From positions 448,016 through 512,015 of the forward strand of contig KV425565.1 of the NCBI GenBank assembly GCA_001632425.1: a stretch of DNA of 64,000 bases, in the 5' to 3' direction. The DNA comes from Neolentinus lepideus HHB14362 ss-1 (Eukaryota > Basidiomycota > Agaricomycetes > Gloeophyllales > Gloeophyllaceae). Below the pieces are notes generated by a model. It was not told the DNA's origin. It searched no databases and saw only the letters and a list, made by a program, of their open reading frames with translations. Positions 44,153 to 54,985 of the stretch are shown in pieces (position 1 is the first letter of the stretch; each line of letters opens with the position of its first letter). Both the position numbers and the translations under genes were made by a program.

Positions 44153-45635
44153 ATGGGGCAGGCTACATCGTATATCAGCCAGTTCTTTCCTGCAAAGCCC
44201 AAATTCACTGCGGCTGATGTTCCCGACTTGACCGGAAAGGTTGCAGTGGTGACGGGTGAGGTTCCTAATGTATAGGGTTATACCGTCATACCCACGATCT
44301 AGCCGAAATTTAGGTGGCAACACTGGTATTGGTAAAGAGACAGTGAAGGCGCGCATTGTTCATGATAAATATTGCGTGATGGTGGACGAATGACTTTGTC
44401 GTATTAGGTTCTTCTTTCACGGAACGCCAAGGTGTATCTAGCTGCAAGAAGCAAGTGAGCCGTAGTGGTACGTTGACTCTACCAAAACTGACGAAGTACA
44501 GAACCAAAGCGGAAAGCGCTATTCAAGATGTTCATACCGCTACAGGGAAGATGGCTCTATTCCTGGAGCTCGACTTGTCGAGTCTTGCCAGCGTTAAGAA
44601 AGCAGCGGAAGAATTCTTAAGGTTTGAGTCCTTGAACATGACAGACGGGAGAATCGTCTGACTTCATGAAAGCAAGGAGACGAAATTACACCTACTGTTC
44701 AATAATGCGTGAGCCCTACCATATATTGCATGCCAGTGTAGGTCTGATCCCGCTGAAAGGGGCGTAATGGTGCCTCCAATTAATGAAGTCACTGCCGACG
44801 GCTATGATCTTCAGTTTGGAACAAATGCTTTGGGTGAGCGTTATCGTAGTTGTGCAAGAGCGAACGCGGATGAAGTCCTCATACGCAGGCCATTTCTACT
44901 TTACTGAGCTGTTAATGCCCGCATTACTGGCTGGTGCCACGAGCTCGTCGGACAAGAAGGCCCGCGTCGTCACCACCTCGTCCTTCGGCAACTACTTGAT
45001 TAAGGACATTAATTGGGATAGTTTGAAAGATGGGCCAGCAAGAAAGAAGATGGGGCCACAAGCCCTCTACCATCAAAGTAAACTGGTAGGTGATACGTCC
45101 GTTAAGCTCAGGTGTCGACCAAATTTTATATTATGCTGTTAGGGTAACGTGCTCATCGCTCGTGAGGTGGCTAAGCGGTACGGAGACAAGGGAATAGTAT
45201 CCACATCTGTCAATCCCGGTCAGGCGATGTGGTTCATTTTCTCGTGCACCCACTGATCGAAGCCTACCAGGCAATATTCGTACTGACCTGTCACGCTACA
45301 TCACCACTCCTGGTTGGGGTCTAGTTTCAGTTAGTATTTGGTGACTCTCAGAAATCTCTTGAGTGCTGATCTTATCGAGCGCAGAAACTTCTTCTATACC
45401 CAGTCAATTACGGTGCCATTACACAATTATATGCGGGTACCTCTCCTCAAACCGTAGATGCCAATGGCAAGGTAGGGTCGACGGTTGTCGGATTTGGAGA
45501 AAACTATAGACTGAACTCTTCCTACAGTTCTTTGTTCCCTGGGCTAGGGAAGCGCAACCGAACCCGAAGGCTCTCGATCCGGAGCTCGGAGAACGACTAT
45601 GGAAGTGGTGCGAAGACCAGGTGAAAGGTCACTAA
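44153..45635 (+). CDS. Short-chain dehydrogenase/reductase (fungal retinol-dehydrogenase-like)
   Basis: The start [18 protein letters not shown] leads to [25 protein letters not shown], the TGxxxGIG cofactor loop spread over two exons. Then come [38 protein letters not shown] (NNAG region), [37 protein letters not shown], the catalytic YHQSK, SVNPG and [21 protein letters not shown]. The last exon ends [18 protein letters not shown]. About ten exons are needed. One intron, after ETVK, seems to start with GC (AAG|GCGCGC) rather than GT; using the nearby GTG as donor instead drops two residues (VK) and makes a less typical join. The substrate is unknown. Confidence 0.85.
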
Positions 45636-46104
45636 TCGCTGCTGGCTGGCAAATCTTCTTCGCTACAGGCTACTTATGATTGGATCAATCAAATCTTGCA
45701 CTCGGACCGATCTGTACTGTCTGCACGACCGCACTATCTGCTTTGGTAAGACAGCCTGAACCGCCTGAACTTCTTTACAAAAAAGGCGAGCGAGCCTATC
45801 TGCACAAAAGATTCCGATACAATGCCTCCAGAGGCTGACAGCAGAATACGAGCTCGCGGAGCCTACTTGGTCCATAGGTACAACCTACTATGCGTCCGAT
45901 GACTTGTACAATGACAGTTGTTCTAAGGACTGTAGCGTGTTCGTCTTGTCATGCATACAAGTACAAGCGTCTATGAAATTATATGTGTAGGTGTGCGGAT
46001 AGAAGGTACCGACTATGCAAGAGATGTTGACTTGCGACCAATCACGAAAGAGATTACCGCTGCTGCGCTATGGATATTATGGTTTCATAGCTCCTATCTT
46101 GGAT
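45636..46104. other. Convergent intergenic region
   Basis: It holds the 3' flanks of the SDR and SSU1 genes. No further gene is recognised. Confidence 0.4.
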
Positions 46105-47653
46105 TTAGCGAGGGAGCTCGACCGGGGGGAGCGGCTTCTCCTTACCGATTTCTATGTCCTTGGGCGCTCTGATAGGTTGGTCGTTAGCGATCGCGTCCGA
46201 CAGATAAGGTGCCTTGAATATTGAGCGGTCAATGATTGCCGGAATCGTGCGAGCCGCGACGAATATCCAAATCACGAGAACCAAGACTATGGAAGCGCAT
46301 CAGATGGAACTAATTGTGTCACCGACGATCCTTACCTGACCAGAACGCGCCAAATACCCGGAACGTGTAGCTATCCAGTACATCGGCAAGCTTGACAGTT
46401 AACATTGCGAACACGCCGTTCGGGAAAATAAGTCCCCAGTAAGTCATTGCGAACGGAATCTTTCCCTTCCTTGCAGTGTGGACGATTGAACAAATTGCGA
46501 CAATGATCCAGCAGATGCCCATCGACCACAGGACGTACGCCCCGCAGAATGATACTGCGAAGATCATCTGACCAGCAATAGCAGACTGCGGGAACATGCC
46601 GGTGTTATGCAATGGCAGGAACTGGGAAAGATCTTGGCCGGACTGAAGGAGTGAGTAGCCGCCTTGGCCCAAAGGACCGAGTGTGATGAACGACGACAAG
46701 ATAAGACTGACATCGGGCGGCCCATGGATGATGATACGTGCGAGGTAGATGGTGATCATCATAATAGCCAGGGACAGACCGATGATGACCATTGTATACG
46801 AGAACCCAGACGTGAGGATGGCAATCGTCTCATTATGTTCACGCAGTGCCGGTGCGATATTGCCTCCCGATGATGATGCGACAATGAGAGTCACAACCGG
46901 AAGAAGCCAGACTGCCGTCATCTTGGCAAAGGAGTGGTCTTGCTTGACCATCCTGTTGTGTTTTGAGTTAGTGAGGATACGACAGTTGGGATGAAACAAC
47001 ATACATCGTGAAGACCATACCAAACGCGACCGCATAGGATACAAGCAGGTCCATCCACCAGAATGCCCAGATTGCCCAAAGGAAGCTCTTGCCACCCCAG
47101 TGCCATTCTTGATTGAGGATCTGGTTTAGGGCAATAATTAGATCATACCACACTGAGTACATATCTGAAACATCTGACCAGGGCAGCATTAATTAGTGTT
47201 GCAGCTCCCATAGGGAAGGCACCCATAAACATGCTTTGGGCAGGGTGGCGCAGCATTATCGACCAAACCTAGCGAAATATGAGTCAGACGTTCGGAAAAC
47301 CATCTAACCTGATCACTTGCCTCAGGGAACATGACGTAGCGGGCAATTGTACACCCGCAGATGATGAGGAAAAGAACTAAGTTGAGCCAGAAGAACAGCA
47401 TGAAAAAGACTTTGAGAACTGTGCTCCCTGTGCCAAAAGGGAAGGAATTGGCCAAGCCTGATAGTACACCGGTACCCATGATGACGGTATGCCAAGCCCA
47501 GGTAAAATGTCTGAAATTTAAAGAAATTAAAATCATTAGGAATATACTGTGAAGGCAGTTGACGGAAGATACACACCTGATGCATTCCCTCCAGCTTTTC
47601 ACAGGTGGACGGGATGGAGGCATAGTCGAATAGAGCGGTAGCGTCGACGCCAT
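46105..47653 (-). CDS. SSU1: SSU1-type sulfite efflux transporter
   Basis: A ten-helix plasma-membrane sulfite exporter of the tellurite-resistance/dicarboxylate (TDT) family. Exons run from ATG 47653 (MASTLPLYSTMPPS). Traced pieces are 47653-47577, 47510-47309, from 47268, about 47117-47007, about 46950-46340, and a last exon ending at 46105. Family blocks are HFTWAWHTVIMGTGVLSGL, ARYVMFPEAS, VWSIMLRHPAQSMFMGAFPMG, WHWGGKSFLWAIWAFWWMD, VWLLPVVTLIVASSSGG, FITLGPLGQGGYSLLQSG, the FCGAYVLWSMGICWIIVA helix and FAMTYWGLIFPNGVFAM. The tail ends GKEKPLPPVELPR. It diverges from the persulfide dioxygenase gene, whose product is sulfite. Confidence 0.93.
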
Positions 47654-48493
47654 TCGAGCCGTATTAATTATGCTATACAACGAGTAAAAAGACTAGAAAC
47701 GGGTCTTTGCTGACTTTCTGAGAGACGAAGAGGCGAGAGGGGCGGTGATTCATCATGCATTGAGTTATGTATTGACCTCACTCGTGAATTCCGAATTGAA
47801 GACATAGAGTGACGGGTCACATTCGGATTGAGAACTCGTCACGTGTGAGCGGTTCTCTCCGAGTTGGGCGCAGCATTTGCTCCCGTAGTTTCTTTTCACA
47901 GTTGGACTCTTTTCAGGTTTATAAGACTGATAATCCTTGCACTCGTTGTCTGATGATTGCACTACCATGCATCCTTCTTGAATATCCCTAAAGCGAAACA
48001 CTCGGTCTCTCCGAAATCTGCTCTGAGATGCACATACCTGAATTCCGAATACACTTTGATGATTTCCACGCCTTTCCAGCGATGTGCATAGCATGTTTCT
48101 TCCTGGCTCCGCTGCGTCCAATGGCTGCCTACTGGTATGACTGCATATCATGCTATTATCAATACTACAGTGTTGCCTTTGCCATGGAGCCACTGAGACT
48201 ACAAGATTTTCTCTTTGGACGCCACACGCATCTCGAATTTGGACAGTAATTCGGAAATGGGCAGACACCTCCGACATGTTCCGGAAAATGTCGCTTCATT
48301 GGAGCTTGAATGAAGGGCGGCTCGTGACTGTCTCCGAATGAACTCTATCCATGGACTGATGTTGTAAACAAGAAGCAGTCCAGTATCTGGACTGAAGAAA
48401 AGAGGCGCTCCCACGCTGCCTAGAGGGTCCAATTCGGAATTCCTGAAGGCATATAACGATCGTCGAAAGCTACGTTTCTCGGACCAAAAGCCT
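47654..48493. promoter_or_regulatory. Bidirectional promoter region SSU1 / persulfide dioxygenase
   Basis: The 840-bp divergent region holds four related motifs: GAATTCCGAATT at 47786-47797, GAATTCCGAAT at 48040-48050, AATTCGGAAA at 48248-48257 and AATTCGGAATTCC at 48431-48443. All share ATTCGGAA or its reverse complement. Their spacing across the region suggests a transcription factor site, which is an inference. No gene is seen within it. Confidence 0.5.
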
Positions 48494-49784
48494 ATGGATC
48501 GTTGTGTATCTCTCAAGTTGGCTTCCTCCCTCTCAAGAGCCTCTCGTAAATCTATTATCGCGGCCCGAATCACTCATCCACATCACCCCTCTCCCATCTG
48601 TCAGACCAGGCGCTTTGTGGCGTGTCATCAATCCCGTGACTTCACCCCTCTCAGCATGACTTCCAATATGCAGACTGCGTCACACTCCCCTGATGTAAAG
48701 TTTACCGGCAAGTCTGCCGTACCTTCTCGGATCCATGTCAACCTAGGAGAGGACACACCAGACGTGTATAGCTTCTTCGAGAAAGTTACCTCAACATGGA
48801 CTTATGTCGTCGCAGATCCGGTCTCGAAAGAGGCGGCTGTAATCGACCCAGTTTTGGACTATGATCATTCCTCTGGCAAGATATCCACAGAAACTGCCGA
48901 TGGAATTCTGGCGTTCATTCACAAAGAGTGTCTGACTCTCCGTTATATATTGTAAGCAGGGAAGAAGGTTTCATTAGTGATAGCTGACATTCTTTGTTAC
49001 CGTAGGGAAACTCACGCACATGCAGATCATCTCACAGCCGCACAACATTACAAACAATCATTTGGCTGCGCTGTCCCTGTTTGTATTGGTTCCCGTATCA
49101 AACAAGTCCAGCAGACTTTTGCTCCCATCTACGATGTGGAGCCCAGCCTGTTAGATAACGCATTCGATATTTACTTCAGAGACGATGAACGCTTTAAGCT
49201 GGGCGACATGCTGTGCAAAATCCTGCACTTGCCTGGTCATACGCCAGACCACCTGGGTTACGTCTTTGGCAGAGTCGTCTTCACAGGCGACTCGATATTC
49301 ATGGTATGTGCCGCACCCAAATTACTTCATCTTCGAGCTGACGGCATGCTCTGTCATAGCCTGACGTTGGCTCTGCTCGGGCCGACTTCCCAGGTGGCAA
49401 TGTGAAGGACTTGTACAATGTAGGTCCCTCGTATTCCACTGGTGAAGTTGTGCTCACCTTACATTCTCGTGACAGTCCATGCAACGTCTCTTGTCCCTTC
49501 CTTTCGACTACCTCCTATTCGTCGGGCACGACTATCCTCCTGAACGAGCGATCGAAGACGTGGTCACTGTTGAAGAACAGCGTCGACGTAATAAGCACGT
49601 CAAAGCAGGGACAGACGAAGCTGCGTTCACGGCATTCCGAAGTGCTCGAGATGCTCAGCTCGGGGCGCCCAAGCTCCTGCATCCTTCTTTGCAAGTCAAT
49701 ATTCGTGCAGGGAAGCTACCGCCTGCGGATGCAGAAGGACGAGTATTCTTCAAAGTTCCTGTCAAGACTGCAGTCGCTTTGTGA
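48494..49784 (+). CDS. Persulfide dioxygenase (ETHE1/Blh-type metallo-beta-lactamase fold)
   Basis: A mononuclear iron enzyme that oxidises glutathione persulfide to sulfite in mitochondria. Exon 1 is 48494-48952; later exons begin at about 49006, 49362 and 49478. The first 55 residues (MDRCVSLKLASSLSRASRKS, many Arg/Ser and no acids after residue 2) look like a mitochondrial presequence; an internal ATG at 48656 could give a cytosolic form. Motifs are AAVIDPVLDYD, the metal ligands ETHAHADHLTA, KILHLPGHTPDHLGYV, VFTGDSIFM, DVGSARADFPGGN and LLFVGHDYPP. The HxHxDH, HTPDH and TGDS signatures belong to the bacterial/fungal PDO branch. It is divergent from SSU1. Confidence 0.92.
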
Positions 49785-49907
49785 TAGATATCAATAATGG
49801 ATTGACCGAAGATAATACACGGTCTGGTTCCATACAGATGTTAATTCTGCATAATCACGTATCCCTTTCAGCCAATTGCTGTCTGCTCCGAGGTGTTTGT
49901 ACTCCCG

Positions 49908-51060
49908 CTATCTCGTGCCGTTGCCTCGTCGTTTAGCGACTCTTTCGCATGTTGAGTGTCTTGCAAGCTTAGTGCCTCGAATTGTCTCGCCACCTCGTAG
50001 CTCGTTCAGCGTCATAACTGTGGTCCAGACCCAGAGTAGCATAGTAATAAGTGCGTAGATGGTGCCCCAGACACGAAAGAATGGTGAGTCCAGCGTCATC
50101 CACAGCTATCTTGTCAAATTCGCGCATACACCCTGCATACTGCACTACTTGAGTTAGCGTTCAAGATTAACCAGCCACTTCACTCGCGTTTGGGAAAATA
50201 AGACCCCATACAGTGCCCTCGAATGGAAATTGTGCCTTTCGCAGAGAATCCAGAGTCCCCAGTACCGCGTAAAAGAGCCACATAGTCGCTTTAGCCCATA
50301 AGACGAAGCTCGTACGCACAAGATAACATCGATGGTGTTGCCAGTTGTATGCGCATTGAGAACTACAGAGTTACCAGAGTTCAGAATTAAAAATTGTCTG
50401 AGAACTTCGCCTGTTAGAAGAATCGAGTGGTAGCCTTGACTGGGTGGAGGTAATTGTAGTACCAGGGGGTGGGTCGTAAAGGATAAGGCGGGGAAAGTAG
50501 ATCACGAAAGCCAGAGTCGAGCCGATTGACACTAGGACGATAGAGAATGCGACGGTGATCAGACCATGGAAGCGAGAGGATTGACATAAAGACTTAGCCA
50601 GGATACCACTAGAGGAGGACGCTACGATCACAGTCACGGTGGGAAGAAGCTAAACAGATGTCAACGAGTGATCTTGACGGGTTTGCCTGCGTAGATATAG
50701 CCAAGATGGTCGGCATACGGAAGCCCCCAGCAGATGACTATCGAGATGGCAACGTCCAGTCACCAGAGACCCCAGATGACATATAGGTATGGTTTCCCGC
50801 CAAAGCCGTAGTCGGTGTAGATGAGAGTGATAGTTACGTTGATGAGGGTTGTTGCGCCCATGGGAGAGCACCCCAGATAGAGGCTCTGCACTGGTGATGC
50901 AGCATGAGACACCATGTTTCCTTAGAAAAAGTATAGCGGGCGATGAAGATAAGAGTAAATAGAATAACAAAGATAGATTGAGAAAGAATGACACACGGGG
51001 TCAGTTTCTGAATGCGAGATCGGGAAGAGGGGGTGCACAGCATGCTAGTTGAATAAAATT
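49908..51060 (-). pseudogene. SSU1-like sulfite transporter pseudogene
   Basis: Segments match the intact SSU1 at 46105-47653 in the same order. They are a helix ending LIFIARYTFSKE, MGATTLINVTITLIY, GGKPYLYVIWGLW, LLPTVTVIVASSSSG, VYFPRLILYDPP-like sequence, and LDSPFFRVWGTIYALITMLLW near the end. The copy is broken. The frame shifts between SIWGALP and MGATTL near 50860, the Trp-Trp pair reads TGG TGA near 50770, the block after ILYDPPP loses the reading frame, and the N-terminal exon is unrecognisable. It is oriented like SSU1 and lies on the other side of the persulfide dioxygenase gene. Confidence 0.78.
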
Positions 51061-51669
51061 GCACAACATGGCCTCGCGGATCGATGCGTAGGGCCAGCTT
51101 AGCATATCCGATTGATTGGGTAATGCAGAGAGAACGGCACGCACTCACGCATGGACGCCGCAAACCAGCAGGACTCGAAGTGCCTTGACAGCCGTAAGTA
51201 TCAACGACCGAAGCATGCGTACCAGGTGCATTCTTTGAGGGACTAGCTCGGACGCATCCTGCGGCCACGCATGACAGCTCCTCTTTCGGTGGTAAATAGA
51301 CACCTGCTGGTCGTGTGCATTTCTAGCCCGCGAAGGTGTTCAACCGATCCGCCACAGGGACCGGATTTGGTGTGTTACACAGATCAAGGCATGCACCGTT
51401 GCTGATCTTGCGCTAGGAATGCTGTGCTGACCTAGTATATTAACACTGGTGGCGTTCGAGATTCACTCCAAGAGTTGATCAAGAGAGCCGTGGATGCAGA
51501 AATTGAACAGAACAGGACAACGCAGACGAACTAGGGCAGCTTCGATCACAGTCAACGTTCCCACGAGAGGAAGTTGGCAACGTTGAACGTTGAAAGGCCG
51601 TATAAGAAGCCTCGTCGTAACGCGACCGTTACATCTATTCCTCGACTATACCCTCCTCTTCTCCTAGCA
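51061..51669. other. Intergenic region
   Basis: It should contain the promoter of the 51670 gene. The frame is open from 51574, so an N-terminal extension of 32 residues on that protein is possible. No other feature is seen. Confidence 0.4.
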
Positions 51670-53709
51670 ATGGGCGTCTTGAGTTTTTGGTCTTCGACCT
51701 CTTCGAAGTCTGAGACTACAGGGGACAAGAAACAGGATTCAGCTACAGCACAAGAGCAGCCAAAACCGAGCGCAGAACTTGAATCTACCCTTGCGAAGAC
51801 AGAAATTGCGACGCTAGCCGTCTCTGTGAGCGCGAAAGATGTAGCGCTGCCCGATTCTCCTCCCCAGGTCGCACCAGATACCCCTTCGCAACCGACGCTT
51901 TCGGAACTTGTTGCCACATCTTCCTCGGCCCCCACTTCTGCAGCGAGTGCAGCTCCAGCGGCTTCAACGCCTGCTACCACAGCCTTTCCATCTTCAGTTG
52001 CACCCACTCCAGAACTCGCCCATGACTCACAAAAAGCAAAATCCAACTCTCTCGACAATCGCCGCTTCTCCTTTCGCGGTCTCGCTCTCTTCGGTGGTCG
52101 CGTCGACCACAAACAGCAGCTATCTACCATCGATGAACGTCTGAAGAAAGATAGGGCTGCTGAAGCATACACCAAGTACTCCGTCAAGCAAAGCAGCTCC
52201 GACAGGCGCGCGAAGGAGTCCGCTCTCGTTGTTCGTTCACTGATCGTCGGCCCGTCATCTATCACACCCAGTTCGGCGATGGTCAAGGCCGTCACCAAAC
52301 CGCAGGTTAAGAAGGTGAAGGCGCAGCTTTTGGAGCCTAAGTCTGCGAACAAGGTTATTGCTCAGCTACGCCAGTTACCGTTAGCGGAGGGACCGTTAGC
52401 CAACGGGCCTTCCAAGTCAGAACCCCGGATCAAGAGCCATGGACCCATTCATGCAGTTTGTCTTCCGTGTACCGATATCGAGGCGCAAGAGCGTCACTTC
52501 TCGCGTTTGTCGAAGGATACAACTGTGGAGCCAAACATGCCCAGTGTAGCTGCAGGAACCATCGAGATAGTCACAGCGACCTTCAACGACTTGCACCTCG
52601 TCAACCTTCTTACTAAAGGCGGAATGGACATGGGGATCTCCTCAACCATTGGCAGTCCCACTGAAGGCATTCTATCTGGTGCCCTTCCGAGTGCAGAGGC
52701 GGTGATCGACGGTATTACGCAAATCACGCCTCAACTCATGAACCTCGGATTTGCGACTGGGAAAGCAGTTGTACCCGATCACACAGGTGGGAGGTTATTG
52801 GACCGAGCGGACATACAATCATTCAAACGTGCTTCTGTGCAGGTGTTTATCCTCCCACTGATCGGATATCTGTCATCACATGTAAGTGTGTAGCTATCCT
52901 TCCCGATCCTCCGTCTCTAATGTTGTTGTCTAGATTGGTGGGGTCTAGAACTGGTACTGCCTGAAGCGTCTATGCACAACCTCTCCGTTAGTTGTCCATA
53001 AGCTTTTCTTCGTCAATCGAGATTAACGGTACTATCCTAAAGCAGAATGTGCCGTCCATCTCACACTCAGTGCTCAACTTCCTTTCCGCCCTGGCCCTCC
53101 TCAACAACGGTGTCGCGGAGATCCTGCCATTTATACGGTACATATCATCGTACGTCGATTTCGAGTGGAGTTCCATACAGAAGCAGGATCGTGGGGAGGG
53201 CGTTGTTTGCGCTGCTACTTGGTACGTCTGGATGTACGACTTATTCTTATCAACTGGTAAACTGACTAAATGCGCATCCTTAATTGTAGGATCATGCCAG
53301 CTGCTATGGTGCGATCCCTTTGCTTTTGATTTATGTCAAGCTCAGCGTGTCTTTGCAGGTTCCTCGTCCGTGGGACTTCCCGCCACCTCCGAAGGAGGAA
53401 CAGCCAATCAAAGAGTCGCCCCCAGTTGATGAAGCGCCCGTGGCGGTTCCGAAGAGTGGATCCAAGCTGAAGCCTGAAATTCCCAGCACTCCTGCTAAGG
53501 AAAATGGGACTACAGCGCCTGCACCTGGTACGCCACCGCCGAAGAGTGAGGAGCCTACGGAGATCCCGACGTTGCCACCAACGTTACCCTCGTTCAAGGT
53601 CACACCTCCGACGTTGTCCAAGAAGACAGGGGAGTCGGAGGGTTCCGTTACTCCTCCCCAGGAGCTATCTGAGGAGCCGGCTGTCCAGGTAGTGAGCGTG
53701 GCTGCATAG
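51670..53709 (+). CDS. Conserved basidiomycete-type protein of unknown function
   Basis: At least six exons are inferred, beginning 51670-52786, 52843-52881 and 52934-52986. The start chosen, MGVLSFWSSTSS, begins a long Ser/Ala/Pro-rich segment. A folded part follows with SLDNRRFSFRGLALFGG, IAQLRQLPLAEGPLANG, PIHAVCLPCTDIEAQERHF and a hydrophobic Gly/Ile-rich stretch, then VYPPTDRISVITYWWGLELVLP, LNFLSALALLNNGVAEILPFIRYISSYVDFEW and IMPAAMVPRPWDFPPPP. The C-terminal 110 residues are Pro/Glu-rich and disordered. No named domain is recognised. The exon after 52986 was not resolved at base level. Confidence 0.7.
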
Positions 53710-54053
53710 TTTCTGGGTATCATTATGTTTATGTTTCAGGTTGGGATCCATATCATTATTGTCATTCATTCGCCGTCATCGTACATTAACTTTCGGACTG
53801 TCTCCATAATATTTATGTTGTCCACGAGCTTCACGACCTTTATGACTCCCATAGTTGGCATAGTATTAGCATACCCCTCGCGTCGTTCACGGTATACCAG
53901 ATCGTCTTTGTACTAGTAATGATTTGTCGCATTTGTCGCAGCACCGCGTAGATAATACATATACATGTTGACAGATCTACCGTCCCTATTCTGCAGCATT
54001 GCGATTAACGTACATCCAAATGCGATCCAGTCCTTGTATAGATCATGAGCAGA

Positions 54054-54507
54054 TCATTGCGTGGTGACGACACCATCGGGTTCTGCGATGTGCATATCAG
54101 CTACAGATCCAGGCAATACAAAGCTACAGAACACACCGATGTAGTCAATCGGTCCATCCTGAAGGTTGGTCTGTAGTTGCAGCAGGAATTGGGCCGGGAT
54201 AGTGGCCGAAAACCCCTACGAGCATAGATATGATCAGCCTCGAGGACAGTACGTCATGCAGTCAATCCTATTGACCTTCAGTACGGAATCATAGCGATCC
54301 TTGACTTCGCCACCTTCACGGAGTCAATCAGCTGTATATTTCTCATGTTATGAAAGTGAATGACGCACCCGCTTTGGAGACTTCGTCGGCGTACTTGTTG
54401 ATCTCGTCCGAAGAGGCGCTCTCCTTGAACACGACAATATATCCTGGTGCGATCGGCCTCTTAGCATTTATCGCAATAGTTGGCAGTTTATACGCACTTC
54501 CAGTCAT
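54054..54507 (-). CDS. Pbi2-like protease inhibitor (inhibitor I9 domain)
   Basis: Exons 54507-54369, 54313-54276, 54215-54137 and 54082-54054 join in phase to 94 residues. The fold signature is APGYIVVFKESASSDEINKYADEV, then GGEVKDRYDSVLKGFSATIP, and the terminal IDYIEPDGVVTTQ. This is the subtilisin-propeptide-like I9 fold used by yeast Pbi2 to inhibit vacuolar proteinase B and, with thioredoxin, to help vacuole fusion. There is no signal peptide, so it is probably cytosolic. An upstream ATG at 54603 would add 32 residues without family support, so the shorter start is preferred. Confidence 0.88.
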
Positions 54508-54985
54508 CTTTACACCGTAGAGTTTGCGTAGATGGGTGTTTGGGATGAAGGATAGTCTGACTGCGGCTCGAGCCACTGCTGTGGCTTGATGTCTGGACGC
54601 CACAACATCGCGTCACCGGCTCGGTGCCTCGATTGGACCGATTGGGCGGTCGGTATTCGCCGAGTTAGGTGATGTCGATCCTTGCAAGACGCGCAGGCTG
54701 CCCCTTGTAATATTTGTCTCAAGTTGCTCTCTCTTGGGTGCTGTCTCAGCTCCTACCCCCCGAATCCCAATTGATTCTGAAACTTGCAGTCATTTTCTCA
54801 GAGACGCAGGTGTATAGCTTGCTGTGCTGACTCAACTAGCTCGGTACCATCGACTTGGGCGCGCGGGCGGGCACGGGCGGTCAGCTCGATATTGCAGAAA
54901 TACAGAAGTGCCAGCGCATTGTATGCTTCTTGTATCCCAACGTCTCTCAACGCTCCTACAGCGCCCATCAAGCCTTATTCCATTC

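Noticed and set aside
51552..52352. 266-codon minus-strand frame
   Set aside because: Composition shadow of the Ala/Ser-rich exon of the 51670 gene; its Ser/Ala runs mirror the plus-strand protein.
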